From NCBI GenBank assembly GCA_964350315.1, contig CAYGJD010000003.1, positions 62,001-126,000 of the forward strand: a stretch of 64,000 nucleotides of DNA. Reading direction: 5' to 3'. A program made the position numbers and the translations under genes. This DNA comes from JAJZEO01 sp964350315. GTDB lineage: Bacteria; Chlamydiota; Chlamydiia; Chlamydiales; 2-12-FULL-49-11. Shown piece after piece: positions 8,428 to 16,019 of this stretch; position 1 is the stretch's first letter, and every line of letters starts with the position of its first letter. A model generated the notes under the pieces. That model was not told the origin of the DNA. It searched no databases and saw nothing but the letters and a program-made list of their open reading frames with translations.

Positions 8428-8781
8428 ATGATGCCAGATAAAAATAAATGTCCAATGTACGATGAGATCTCTGTTTTATATTCTCTGACGATCTCCTTTT
8501 CTCCGTGGAAATATCTCCCCTCTCATCTTAAAAATCAGATTCTTCCAAAAGTGCAACAGCTTCAAACATACCCCTATGAAAAAGAACTTGCCCCTATTGA
8601 GGCTTCCTTAGAACAAATCACTAAAATCGCTCTACAAATTTCTGAAACAATTGTTACATCAAGCTTTATTGGCTTGTTTTTCCAAATTTTCAAAATCATC
8701 AGCGCCATCAAAGAAATCCACAAACTCATCGAGCAAATAAAAACATTTTCAGAACAAGTCTGTAACACAAAAAAAACTTAG
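8428..8781 (+). CDS. Unknown small protein with a hydrophobic helix
   Basis: 117 residues, family not recognised. The N-terminal half is mixed (DEISVLYSLTISFSPWKYLPSHL); residues about 72-92 (ISETIVTSSFIGLFFQIFKII) form a hydrophobic stretch that could be a membrane helix or an amphipathic packing helix, followed by a polar coiled segment. Two ATG codons stand together at the start; AGGA lies 5 bases before the first. It follows the 8011 gene by 9 bases and precedes the His/Cys-rich gene by 35 bases, inside the same apparent operon. Confidence 0.65.
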   Translation: MMPDKNKCPMYDEISVLYSLTISFSPWKYLPSHLKNQILPKVQQLQTYPYEKELAPIEASLEQITKIALQISETIVTSSFIGLFFQIFKIISAIKEIHKLIEQIKTFSEQVCNTKKT

Positions 8782-8816
8782 AAAATATTCATAAAAAAAT
8801 ACTAGGAGAAAATAAA

Positions 8817-9650
8817 ATGGACTTTAATATAAGTGAAGCGGCCCGAAGAATACGCAGTGCAACAAAGAATTGTACAACTCAAACCCTATCAAACTGTCCA
8901 TTTATTATGAACGCAGGACATATTGATAGATTCTTAAAAAACCCAACTACGCAGACACACGCGCCGGCTGTTGAAGCTACACGTCAACTCATGTTCCATC
9001 TTGGAGAAACTGACAAGATTGCGCTAGCAAATCCAGAAGCGGTTCTTAACAAGGTACAACAAATTCACATCGAAGAAGCACATGGTCCTGTTGATTTAGG
9101 TCACCGTTGCATGCCTGGTCAAACTGATGAACTTTGTCGTGACGGTATGTCTATATTCGATTTTCCTCCAAACCATCATCAGCCGCAAAATGGCTGCCCG
9201 CACTGTGGAAATCAGAACTGCCCCTTTGCCCCACAAAATAATACAATTGATCACATCCATTTGATCATACATTTTATAATTATACATAGAGAAGCCATTC
9301 TACGCACACCTCCACAAAATGAATTTCAAAACCAAATTCACATCCTCTTTTTCCACATTCACAATACTCCAAATAATCTACCTCTTCCAATTGAAGCACT
9401 GCAAGCAATGCATTTTGTTATGCACTTTCTTCATACAAACCATGGATTTCCACTTGCCTGCGAAAACAACGTGCATCCTCCTGAAGTAATTCTAATAAAA
9501 GCATGCGACATGCTAAGAGGCCAACTTATACCGCATTCTTTTTCCCCTGAAATGTGCCCAAACTGCGGTGACCGTTTGGTTTTTGGTCAATGCATCAAGT
9601 GCGGTACAGCTTTTAACTCTACAGTAAGGGTTGATCCATTTTGCCCTTGA
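8817..9650 (+). CDS. Unknown His/Cys-rich protein with zinc-ribbon end
   Basis: 277 residues. Two probable zinc sites are visible: CPHCGNQNC near residues 120-130, and a C-terminal ribbon CPNC-x8-CIKC in the last 30 residues. Between them lies a strikingly His-rich helical stretch (DHIHLIIHFIIIH, ILFFHIHN, AMHFVMHFLHTNH). I do not recognise the family. The gene has AGGAG 8 bases before its ATG and belongs to the 8.0-11.3 kb cluster. Metal binding is an inference from residue patterns; no catalytic motif is seen. A hairpin with a U tract follows 26 bases after the stop. Confidence 0.7.
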   Translation: MDFNISEAARRIRSATKNCTTQTLSNCPFIMNAGHIDRFLKNPTTQTHAPAVEATRQLMFHLGETDKIALANPEAVLNKVQQIHIEEAHGPVDLGHRCMPGQTDELCRDGMSIFDFPPNHHQPQNGCPHCGNQNCPFAPQNNTIDHIHLIIHFIIIHREAILRTPPQNEFQNQIHILFFHIHNTPNNLPLPIEALQAMHFVMHFLHTNHGFPLACENNVHPPEVILIKACDMLRGQLIPHSFSPEMCPNCGDRLVFGQCIKCGTAFNSTVRVDPFCP

Positions 9651-9676
9651 GGACGCGGCTGTTAATAATCATCCAT

Positions 9677-9696
9677 GCCGTCGCAAGGCGGCTTTT
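9677..9696 (+). terminator. Hairpin with GCAA tetraloop and U tract
   Basis: GCCGTC (9677-9682), loop GCAA, GGCGGC (9687-9692), then TTTT. A 6-bp stem with one G-U pair closed by a GNRA loop. It looks like a short intrinsic terminator or attenuator between the 8817 and 9730 genes. Confidence 0.5.
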
Positions 9697-9729
9697 AAAG
9701 TCTATAAATAATAAAAAGGAGAAAAAATC

Positions 9730-10284
9730 ATGACATGTAATTGCAATAGCTCTAATTTTGGGAAGCCAAGAGAAATCGATCCCATACAAAATATTCTAAA
9801 TCACAAAGTTGATTTTGATACGGTAGTAAACTTAGGGACATACTTTAGCACCCTTGAGTCACTATTAACACAGTATATTAACGCACACTATACTTTCCAG
9901 TGCTTCGCAGATTTTGGGATGGGGGGGATGCTTTTTCAAAGAGATACTACATTGTTTATAAACGGCCTTACCAACTCTATAAATGCCAACTATGGCGTAG
10001 CAGCATTAACATATCCTACCGGCGGTAGCGTCTCCTTTCACATGTCTAACATAGAAAGGGAAATTACAGATTGGGGCTCACTAACAGATCTCCACACAGC
10101 TTTTGAGAATGCTAATACAGCTTGGAAAAGCCTAGCACCAAAAACGGTGAACCTTCCCGACCAAGTCAACAAAATGACGCTTAGCGTAAACGACACAAGA
10201 AACCTGATGATCGAAATCATGGTTTTTTCAGTCAATCTCGAAATGTTAAGGTCAGAATACTTAACATTCATGGGAAGAAACTAA
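9730..10284 (+). CDS. Unknown protein, 184 residues
   Basis: Family not recognised. The N terminus is Cys/Asn/Ser rich (MTCNCNSSNFG) and resembles neither a signal peptide nor a lipobox. The centre is Gly/Thr rich (ADFGMGGMLFQRD, AALTYPTGGSVSF), the C-terminal third helical. AAGGAG lies 8 bases before the ATG. It stands between two intergenic hairpins, so it may be transcribed partly independently of its neighbours in the cluster. No membrane segment is evident. Confidence 0.65.
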   Translation: MTCNCNSSNFGKPREIDPIQNILNHKVDFDTVVNLGTYFSTLESLLTQYINAHYTFQCFADFGMGGMLFQRDTTLFINGLTNSINANYGVAALTYPTGGSVSFHMSNIEREITDWGSLTDLHTAFENANTAWKSLAPKTVNLPDQVNKMTLSVNDTRNLMIEIMVFSVNLEMLRSEYLTFMGRN

Positions 10285-10310
10285 GCCTTGTTAAGACAAA
10301 AGATAAATGT

Positions 10311-10370
10311 TTTTGGCATCGCTGGATTACCACCGGTGCCCCTTTAATAAAAACAAAAGGAAATATCATG
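10311..10370 (+). repeat. 60-bp leader repeat, copy 1 (hairpin, SD, start codon)
   Basis: Identical over 60 bases to 10738-10797. It contains a hairpin (10315-10340: 11-base arms with one G-U pair and one mismatch, loop ATTA), an A-rich spacer, AAAGG and the ATG of the following gene. Confidence 0.9.
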
Positions 10371-10715
10371 ACTGAAGCAGAAGTAACCGCATTATATTCA
10401 GAGCTTGCAGATTATCATACGAGGCAAGCAGCTCAATATCGAGAATTAGCACAGACGGCAAGGTTCTCTCAGCGCCTGGCAGAGATTCAGCAAAACGTAA
10501 ACTCTTTTCCGCTTCTGAATCCAAAAACCTTTGTAGCACCTGCTAATACAAGGTTCATTGGTAACCATCAATTTGGCAAAAAACTTCCTACTTCTTCACC
10601 TGCAATAAATGCCGAAATGGAGACATGGGCCAAAAAATGTAGCGCTTGCTGGAACGGAACAAACACAAATTATCAGCAATGCAACGATCTGTGGTGCTAT
10701 GGACCAGGCATCTAA
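10368..10715 (+). CDS. Unknown protein, 115 residues, leader-repeat gene 1
   Basis: Family not recognised. An N-terminal helix with regularly spaced aromatic and Ala/Gln residues (LYSELADYHTRQAAQYRELA) resembles a helix near the C terminus of the next gene (LATKYAALAAQHTAIAAKY). The C terminus has three Cys in a short space (KKCSACWNGTNTNYQQCNDLW). Its ATG is the last triplet of the 60-bp leader repeat, and AAGG lies 7 bases upstream. Probably a paralogue or a shared-module relative of the 10795 gene. Confidence 0.65.
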   Translation: MTEAEVTALYSELADYHTRQAAQYRELAQTARFSQRLAEIQQNVNSFPLLNPKTFVAPANTRFIGNHQFGKKLPTSSPAINAEMETWAKKCSACWNGTNTNYQQCNDLWCYGPGI

Positions 10716-10737
10716 AGACTTAAAGAAATAAAAAGAG

Positions 10738-10797
10738 TTTTGGCATCGCTGGATTACCACCGGTGCCCCTTTAATAAAAACAAAAGGAAATATCATG
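10738..10797 (+). repeat. 60-bp leader repeat, copy 2 (hairpin, SD, start codon)
   Basis: Exact copy of 10311-10370, ending in the ATG of the gene at 10795. Hairpin at 10742-10767. Confidence 0.9.
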
Positions 10798-11319
10798 GAA
10801 GAAGAATTAGCAGCAAAACATATCAAACACGCCCAGGCCCACTTGGCAGCGGCAGCAAGACTTCTGAGAGGAGCGAAAACTCCAATTTATGCACAACCAC
10901 TTGGAATAACACCAAAGTTAGAGATCGAGACAGGCCTTCCTCGTTATCAAACGTTTATCGATGTTTACCCTAAAGCTGAAGGGTCAACTGCGTATTTAGA
11001 CCCCTTCAAGGCCAATAATTATAACTACAACCCTACTGGCCCTTTGGCTGTAAATCCAGCAAACTTCCCTACAACGATGGGTGGTGCAATTTATCCTGCT
11101 GCCTTCCCTCAATCAATGAGATATACTTATTCAAACACCGTGCCACCAACACTTGGAGACGTTGGACCTCAATATAATCCAGCGCTTGCCACTAAATATG
11201 CCGCGCTTGCTGCTCAACATACAGCGATTGCTGCTAAATATGTTAATAAAGTAGATTTCTTTAACAAACCATTGCCATCAGCACGTTACTTTTTTGCATT
11301 ACGCCCGGGAAAGGTTTGA
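10795..11319 (+). CDS. Unknown protein, 174 residues, leader-repeat gene 2
   Basis: Family not recognised. An Ala/His-rich N-terminal helix (AKHIKHAQAHLAAAARLLRG) and a similar C-terminal helix (YAALAAQHTAIAAKY) flank a Pro/Asn/Tyr-rich middle (NNYNYNPTGPLAVNPANFP) that is probably extended or disordered. It starts behind the second copy of the 60-bp leader. Its last 21 bases overlap the 3' end of nnr on the opposite strand, so there is no room for a separate terminator. Confidence 0.65.
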   Translation: MEEELAAKHIKHAQAHLAAAARLLRGAKTPIYAQPLGITPKLEIETGLPRYQTFIDVYPKAEGSTAYLDPFKANNYNYNPTGPLAVNPANFPTTMGGAIYPAAFPQSMRYTYSNTVPPTLGDVGPQYNPALATKYAALAAQHTAIAAKYVNKVDFFNKPLPSARYFFALRPGKV

Positions 11320-12810
11320 AAGGGCGTCGATCAGGTCAGAGGCTGTCATTGAGGCTTCTGATTTGATTTGCGCAGCGGCGTCACCTGCAAGGGCATGCAG
11401 CGTTGCTCCAAGAATTGCTCCTTCGCGGCAAGACTTGCCTTGTGCGATGAGTGAAGCGATAATCCCTCCGAGTGCATCTCCCATGCCGCCTGATGCCATT
11501 CCTCTATTTCCATAGGGAATTACAATCTTGGGCCCCTCAAACGAAACTATCGTGGTCGGGGCCCCCTTACATACAATCGTCACTCGTTTTTCTTTGGCAA
11601 ATTTTTCTGCCATTTCAAGCAGGTCTATATCACCAACGGTTTGATCGCATTTTAAAAGGTGGCAAAGTTCTCCACGATGCGGCGTTAAGACTGCTTCGCG
11701 CTCAATATTTTCAAAAAAGAAAAGTGCATCAGCATCAATTACAAAAGGGCAATTGCCGACTTTATAGAGCTTTTCTAAATTGTCTTGCACTTCTTTACTT
11801 CGCCCAAGTCCTGGGCCAACGAGAAAAGCTTTGATTCTGTTTGATTCCTCTGAAATTGCATTGAGGTCAAATTTTGTGCGTATCACTTCTGGCGCCATAT
11901 TTGTAACAAGTTTTTCAACACCTTCTGGATGATAGAGTCTTACAATGCCAGCTCCAGTTCTTAATGCAGCGTGGCACGCTAGGATGGCAGCTCCTGAATA
12001 GTTTGGCGATCCGCTATAAAGCCCGACTTGGCCAACTGTATATTTATTCGATGTTCGTTTATGGTGGGGAAGATTTCTTGTTGCAACTTTAGGATTCACA
12101 ACGTAGGCAAATGCTTCGATATCATCGATATACTTTTTTGATATTCCAAAATCAATTCCCGCAATCTGACCAACATGTTCATACCCTTGGTTGAATAGAT
12201 GCCCGACCTTCAAAAGGCCTAAATAAATCGTTAAATCGGCATATATCGCAGCTCCATCAACGATTCCACGATCGCCTGAAACACCTGATGGAATATCGAT
12301 TGAAATTACTGCATGGTGAGACTGATTGATTCTTTCAATCAATTCTGCCATCTCCCCTTCAACTTTTCCGTGAAATCCTGTTCCTAATAGACCGTCTATC
12401 ACTACACTTTTACTAGGAAGTTTAAAATTCTTCATCTCATCGCCATAAAGAATTTTGCCCCCTTTTTTCGTAAATTCTGTTGCGTGTTGCTTACAAAGAA
12501 AAGAACACTCGTCTAGATTAAATAGCTGAAGAGCTGTTACCTGACACCCCTCTTCAATCAGATGCTTGCCTGTTGCATAAGCATCTCCTGAGTTATTTCC
12601 TTTTGCACACAATAAAACAACGTCGGAAGAAAAACCGCCCTCGTGAATAAAATTCATTGTCTGTTTGAAAATTTGGGCGGCAGCCTTATCCATATACTCA
12701 GCACCTGAAGCATCACCCTCTTCAATAGCGCGCTTTTCCATTACAGCCATTGCAGCGGCGGTAGTGATTTTTTGTCCTTCAAGGGGAACTGGTCTAGATT
12801 GATAAAGCAT
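11299..12810 (-). CDS. nnr: Bifunctional NAD(P)H-hydrate repair enzyme
   Basis: 503 residues, two fused domains. The N-terminal half is the YjeF-type epimerase that interconverts R- and S-NAD(P)HX (LLCAKGNNSGDAYATG, VIDGLLGTGFHG, ISIDIPSGVSGD). The C-terminal half is the ribokinase-like ADP/ATP-dependent dehydratase (GSPNYSGAAILACHAALRTGAG, LVGPGLG, LTPHRGEL, GMASGGMGDALGGIIASL). Together they repair hydrated nicotinamide cofactors. It starts about 70 bases beyond the palindromic element that separates it from gpsA and converges on the 10795 gene with a 21-base overlap. Confidence 0.93.
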   Translation of the reverse strand: MLYQSRPVPLEGQKITTAAAMAVMEKRAIEEGDASGAEYMDKAAAQIFKQTMNFIHEGGFSSDVVLLCAKGNNSGDAYATGKHLIEEGCQVTALQLFNLDECSFLCKQHATEFTKKGGKILYGDEMKNFKLPSKSVVIDGLLGTGFHGKVEGEMAELIERINQSHHAVISIDIPSGVSGDRGIVDGAAIYADLTIYLGLLKVGHLFNQGYEHVGQIAGIDFGISKKYIDDIEAFAYVVNPKVATRNLPHHKRTSNKYTVGQVGLYSGSPNYSGAAILACHAALRTGAGIVRLYHPEGVEKLVTNMAPEVIRTKFDLNAISEESNRIKAFLVGPGLGRSKEVQDNLEKLYKVGNCPFVIDADALFFFENIEREAVLTPHRGELCHLLKCDQTVGDIDLLEMAEKFAKEKRVTIVCKGAPTTIVSFEGPKIVIPYGNRGMASGGMGDALGGIIASLIAQGKSCREGAILGATLHALAGDAAAQIKSEASMTASDLIDALSNLSRA

Positions 12811-12882
12811 TTTTCTACACCTTACTGCAGGTAGATATTTATTTTGCTTCTATCATATTACGATTATTCATGGGGAGAATTG

Positions 12883-13051
12883 TTTAACCGATATTGAGCA
12901 GAGATCTTGAGTGAAGAAATGCAATATCTTTTGTTTCAGGGTCTTTCAAAAAGCGCAGTCATATTTTTAAATATGTCGAGCATTTTTGAATGCATTGAAG
13001 CACAATAGATTGCGTTTATTTACCCTGAGATCTGCTCAATGTCGGTTTAAA
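12883..13051. repeat. 169-bp imperfect palindrome, MITE-like
   Basis: The two arms align almost end to end when one is reverse-complemented: outer ends TTTAACCGATATTGAGCAGA and the complement of TCTGCTCAATGTCGGTTTAAA, inner matches GCAAT, TTGT-TTCA and TTCAAAAA, and centre CATATTT-TT-AAATATG. It contains no gene. One edge lies 1 base from the gpsA stop codon. The form fits a non-autonomous inverted-repeat element or a large transcript hairpin. Confidence 0.85.
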
Positions 13052-13052
13052 G

Positions 13053-14057
13053 TTAACAACATCCATTTTCAAGTTCGCACTTCACATCATTTTCTAAAAT
13101 GTCTTGCAGCGCAGCTCTTGGGTCCTTACCTTCATAAATAACTTCATAGATTCCGTTAGCTATGGGTAAATCAAGACCATGTTTTTTTCCCAATTTATAG
13201 ACTGATGCAACAGTATATTCCCCTTCTACAACCATGCCAATTTTATCTTTAGCTGCCTGTGATGAAAATCCCTGCCCCAACATGTGACCAAAAGAAAAGT
13301 TGCGTGATAGATTTGACATTCCTGTAACAAGAAGATCTCCTATTCCAGAAAGTCCGTTGCATGTTTCCTCGTCTGCTTTCTTTACTTTCGCAATACGCTT
13401 CATTTCAACAAGTCCACGAGTGATCAGTAGCGCTTTTGTATTGTGTCCATAACCAAGGCCATCTGCCATTCCAGAGGCAATCGCAATCACATTCTTAATT
13501 GCTCCGCCAAGGGCGACCCCGCGGATGTCTGATGATGTGTATACATGAAAATAAGAAGAACCAAAAAGAGATTTAATCAAATCTGTAATCTCAGGATCCA
13601 TGCTTGCTCCCACTGCAGATGTTGGATGTTTCAACATCACTTCATTTGCAAGTGTTGGTCCACTCATCACGCCTAAGTGATTTGTTTCACCAAAGATCTC
13701 TTCTGCAACTTCGACTAGAAGCTTTCCTGTTTCTTGTTCAATACCTTTTGATGTCAAAATAAAAGGAATGTCTGATAGTCCAAGCACTTTGATTTGCTTG
13801 CAAACAGGTCTAAAACCTTTTGCAGTTACGCATTCAACAATCACATCGACATCTTCGAAATCAGCAAGATTTTTTGTATAGCTTATTTTTGAATCGACTT
13901 CGAAATCTGGGAATTTTGGATGGCGGTTTGTCTTTTCTAGAGAATCAAGAACGTCGTGTTCAATCGACCAAACAAGCACTTCATGCCCGTTTCTTGAAAT
14001 TAGGTCTGCAAGAGTATTTCCCCATGCTCCACTTCCACAAAATCCAACTTTAGCCAT
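13053..14057 (-). CDS. gpsA: Glycerol-3-phosphate dehydrogenase [NAD(P)+]
   Basis: Reduces dihydroxyacetone phosphate to sn-glycerol 3-phosphate for phospholipid synthesis. 334 residues, the usual length. The Rossmann motif GFCGSGAWGNTLA is at the N terminus; ILTSKGIE, SGPTLANEV, ALGGAIKNVIAIASG (catalytic Lys) and LSGIGDLLVT follow in canonical order. It is 16 bases downstream of the UDP-sugar pyrophosphorylase gene, the same pairing as in Chlamydiaceae. Ends in Cys-Cys, immediately followed by the palindromic element. Confidence 0.96.
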   Translation of the reverse strand: MAKVGFCGSGAWGNTLADLISRNGHEVLVWSIEHDVLDSLEKTNRHPKFPDFEVDSKISYTKNLADFEDVDVIVECVTAKGFRPVCKQIKVLGLSDIPFILTSKGIEQETGKLLVEVAEEIFGETNHLGVMSGPTLANEVMLKHPTSAVGASMDPEITDLIKSLFGSSYFHVYTSSDIRGVALGGAIKNVIAIASGMADGLGYGHNTKALLITRGLVEMKRIAKVKKADEETCNGLSGIGDLLVTGMSNLSRNFSFGHMLGQGFSSQAAKDKIGMVVEGEYTVASVYKLGKKHGLDLPIANGIYEVIYEGKDPRAALQDILENDVKCELENGCC

Positions 14058-14073
14058 AATTCAATTCCTCTTT

Positions 14074-14865
14074 TTATCTTTTTAATCGATTATACAACAT
14101 TCTCTCTGCATCTGCAATATCGCTTTCTATTTTAATCGGAGCAAAGCAATCCTCACGCTTCTGAGTGACAACTTTTGGTTTTTTAGCGAGTATAAAGGCG
14201 TCAAAAAGAAATTTTTCTCCGTGTTTCACTCCATTTCTCTCAATTTCATGCCAAGGAAGTTGAACTTTTGCTGCTTGTTCAAAAAGTTTCTTTTCAAAAA
14301 CAACGCTTCCTGAGTACCCCAACATATAACGTTTTCTTTCTTCTTCTTTTAATTCAAAATATTCAATGACACGCAATGTATGATCTTTTAACACTATTGA
14401 ACCTAATCTTTCATCAGGCGATTGTTTCTCTACACCCAACACAACCAAATCACCACCCACAAGCTCAGGATCAAGTGGATTTGCTAAAGGATTATCAATC
14501 GAAATGATTGAGATATGTGTGATGTTTTGTTCACACCACTTTCTATATGCTTTTGAATTCACAACAGCTTCAAATAGAGCGCCGTTTCCAATAGGTTTTA
14601 ATATTTCTGGATAATTGTAACAAGGCATTGTCGGCATTTCAACAAATTGCAAATGTTGCAACCCTTTCTCTTTTGCCAAATCTATGATCGGTTGATGCGT
14701 TTGTTTTGATGTGAGAATAATGACATGATCACCGCTTTTACTTACCTGTATTTCAAGAAGAGTTTTTTCGCCAACTTTGATTAAGGCTTTCGGTCCCAGA
14801 CCAAGTCTTGTTCCTATGCCGCCTGCTAAAATTATTGTTCCAATCATACTAGCAGTGTAATTCAC
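14074..14865 (-). CDS. Compact UDP-sugar pyrophosphorylase (UDPGP family)
   Basis: Nucleotidyltransferase of the eukaryote-like UDP-GlcNAc/UDP-Glc pyrophosphorylase family: LAGGIGTRLGLGPKALI (UTP-binding loop), IISIDNPLANPLDPELVG (the DN-x4-DP element), RLGSIVLKDHTLRVIEYFEL, and GEKFLFDAFILA. Substrate may be GlcNAc-1-P or Glc-1-P. At 263 residues it is much shorter than typical 400-plus residue members, including, as I recall, the chlamydial homologue. A GTG start at 14865 is given; an ATG at 14847 (MIGTIILAGG) fits the fold better, but the AGAGG is 17 bases away from it. Operon with gpsA; divergent from ruvC. Confidence 0.82.
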   Translation of the reverse strand: MNYTASMIGTIILAGGIGTRLGLGPKALIKVGEKTLLEIQVSKSGDHVIILTSKQTHQPIIDLAKEKGLQHLQFVEMPTMPCYNYPEILKPIGNGALFEAVVNSKAYRKWCEQNITHISIISIDNPLANPLDPELVGGDLVVLGVEKQSPDERLGSIVLKDHTLRVIEYFELKEEERKRYMLGYSGSVVFEKKLFEQAAKVQLPWHEIERNGVKHGEKFLFDAFILAKKPKVVTQKREDCFAPIKIESDIADAERMLYNRLKR

Positions 14866-14903
14866 CTCTTTATTAAAATCTTTGAAAAATTTACCTTAAA
14901 CTG

Positions 14904-15398
14904 ATGAAGAAAAATAGAATTATTCTAGGCGTTGATCCAGGAACTGCAATTACAGGCTTTGGTCTTATTGAAGTGATCGGAAACAGCTACAAATTAATCG
15001 AGTATGGTGCAATAAAACCAAAAGCATCGCTTGCTCTTTCTCAAAAATACCTCCACATCTTTAATGAAATTGAAACACTTATTCTTAGAACAAAACCCGA
15101 CGCTCTTAGCGTAGAAACACAATTTGTGCAAAAGAATGTCCAAACCGCAATTAAGCTTGGTATGGCAAGAGGCGCTATTGTCATTGCTGCTGCAAAAAAC
15201 AATGTCGACGTTTTTGAGTACACTCCGATGGAAGCTAAGCGAGCAGTTACAGGAAATGGAGGATCAAGTAAAGCTCAAGTAGGACACATGGTGAAAACAC
15301 TTCTCTCTCTCAAAGCCCCTCCAACGCCAGAAGATGCGGCTGACGCACTCTCACTTGCAATTGCACATGCCAACCAAAGACAAGGAGTTCTAAGATGA
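14904..15398 (+). CDS. ruvC: Holliday junction resolvase RuvC
   Basis: 164 residues. Homodimeric endonuclease that nicks Holliday junctions moved by RuvAB. N-terminal GVDPGTAITGFG carries the first catalytic Asp, ALSVETQFV the Glu, and the C-terminal PTPEDAADALSLAIAHA the last acidic pair. The stop overlaps the ruvA start by 4 bases (ATGA), showing translational coupling. Starts 38 bases from the divergent UDPGP gene, so both promoters must be packed in that gap. Confidence 0.96.
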   Translation: MKKNRIILGVDPGTAITGFGLIEVIGNSYKLIEYGAIKPKASLALSQKYLHIFNEIETLILRTKPDALSVETQFVQKNVQTAIKLGMARGAIVIAAAKNNVDVFEYTPMEAKRAVTGNGGSSKAQVGHMVKTLLSLKAPPTPEDAADALSLAIAHANQRQGVLR

Positions 15399-15991
15399 TT
15401 TATGAAACAATGCGTGGCAAAATCACTGCACTGAATCCTGATTATGCAGTATTAGAAGTCAACGGAATCGGATATAAGATTTTCATTCCCATCAACCTAT
15501 TCACTAAAGGGATGAAAATTAATGCAGAAATGCTTTTGTACATTTCACATATTGTTCGAGAAGATTCAGAAAAGCTGTTTGGTTTTGCAACTCTTGAAGA
15601 GAGAAATTTTTTCGAAAAACTCTGCTCAATCTCAGGTGTTGGAGCTAAAACAGCACTTGCTATGATAGGACACATGGGAAATGCCGAACTTAGATCTGCG
15701 ATTGAAATGGGGAACGCAACTCTCTTATCGCGGATTCCAGGAATTGGCAAAAAAACTGCCGAACGCATCATTGTTGATCTATCAGATTCTATGCATAAAT
15801 GGCGCCTTGAGCAAGGGACAAAAGGGATAAAAACTTCTTCGAATGTTGCTATCGACGCCTTACAGGCACTAATTAATCTTGGCTATAACAGAGGGCAGGC
15901 TCAAAAGGCTGTCTCATCTGTTTTAGAAGAAGCTGGAGATGAACCTCCTCCTCTTTCAAATATTATTACAAAAGCCCTTAAGCTGGTTTAA
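15395..15991 (+). CDS. ruvA: Holliday junction helicase subunit RuvA
   Basis: 198 residues, normal length. Tetrameric junction-binding protein that loads RuvB. The N-terminal OB fold begins MIYETMRGKITALNPDYAVLEVNGIGY; the helix-hairpin-helix pair is seen in ISGVGAKTALAMIG and RIPGIGKKTAERIIVDL; the C-terminal domain III (AIDALQALINLGYNRGQAQKAV) that contacts RuvB is complete. Overlaps ruvC by 4 bases. mnmE starts 28 bases downstream. ruvB is not in this window. Confidence 0.96.
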   Translation: MIYETMRGKITALNPDYAVLEVNGIGYKIFIPINLFTKGMKINAEMLLYISHIVREDSEKLFGFATLEERNFFEKLCSISGVGAKTALAMIGHMGNAELRSAIEMGNATLLSRIPGIGKKTAERIIVDLSDSMHKWRLEQGTKGIKTSSNVAIDALQALINLGYNRGQAQKAVSSVLEEAGDEPPPLSNIITKALKLV

Positions 15992-16019
15992 TACTCAGCT
16001 TTTTGGTAAGATCCTTGGC

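Noticed and set aside
10740..10973. 77-codon frame overlapping the second leader repeat and the 10795 gene
   Set aside because: It reads through the hairpin and ribosome-binding site and overlaps a better-supported gene in another frame.
15939..16019. Longer N terminus for mnmE
   Set aside because: The extra 27 codons lie inside ruvA and have no counterpart in MnmE, which begins at MEDTISAI.
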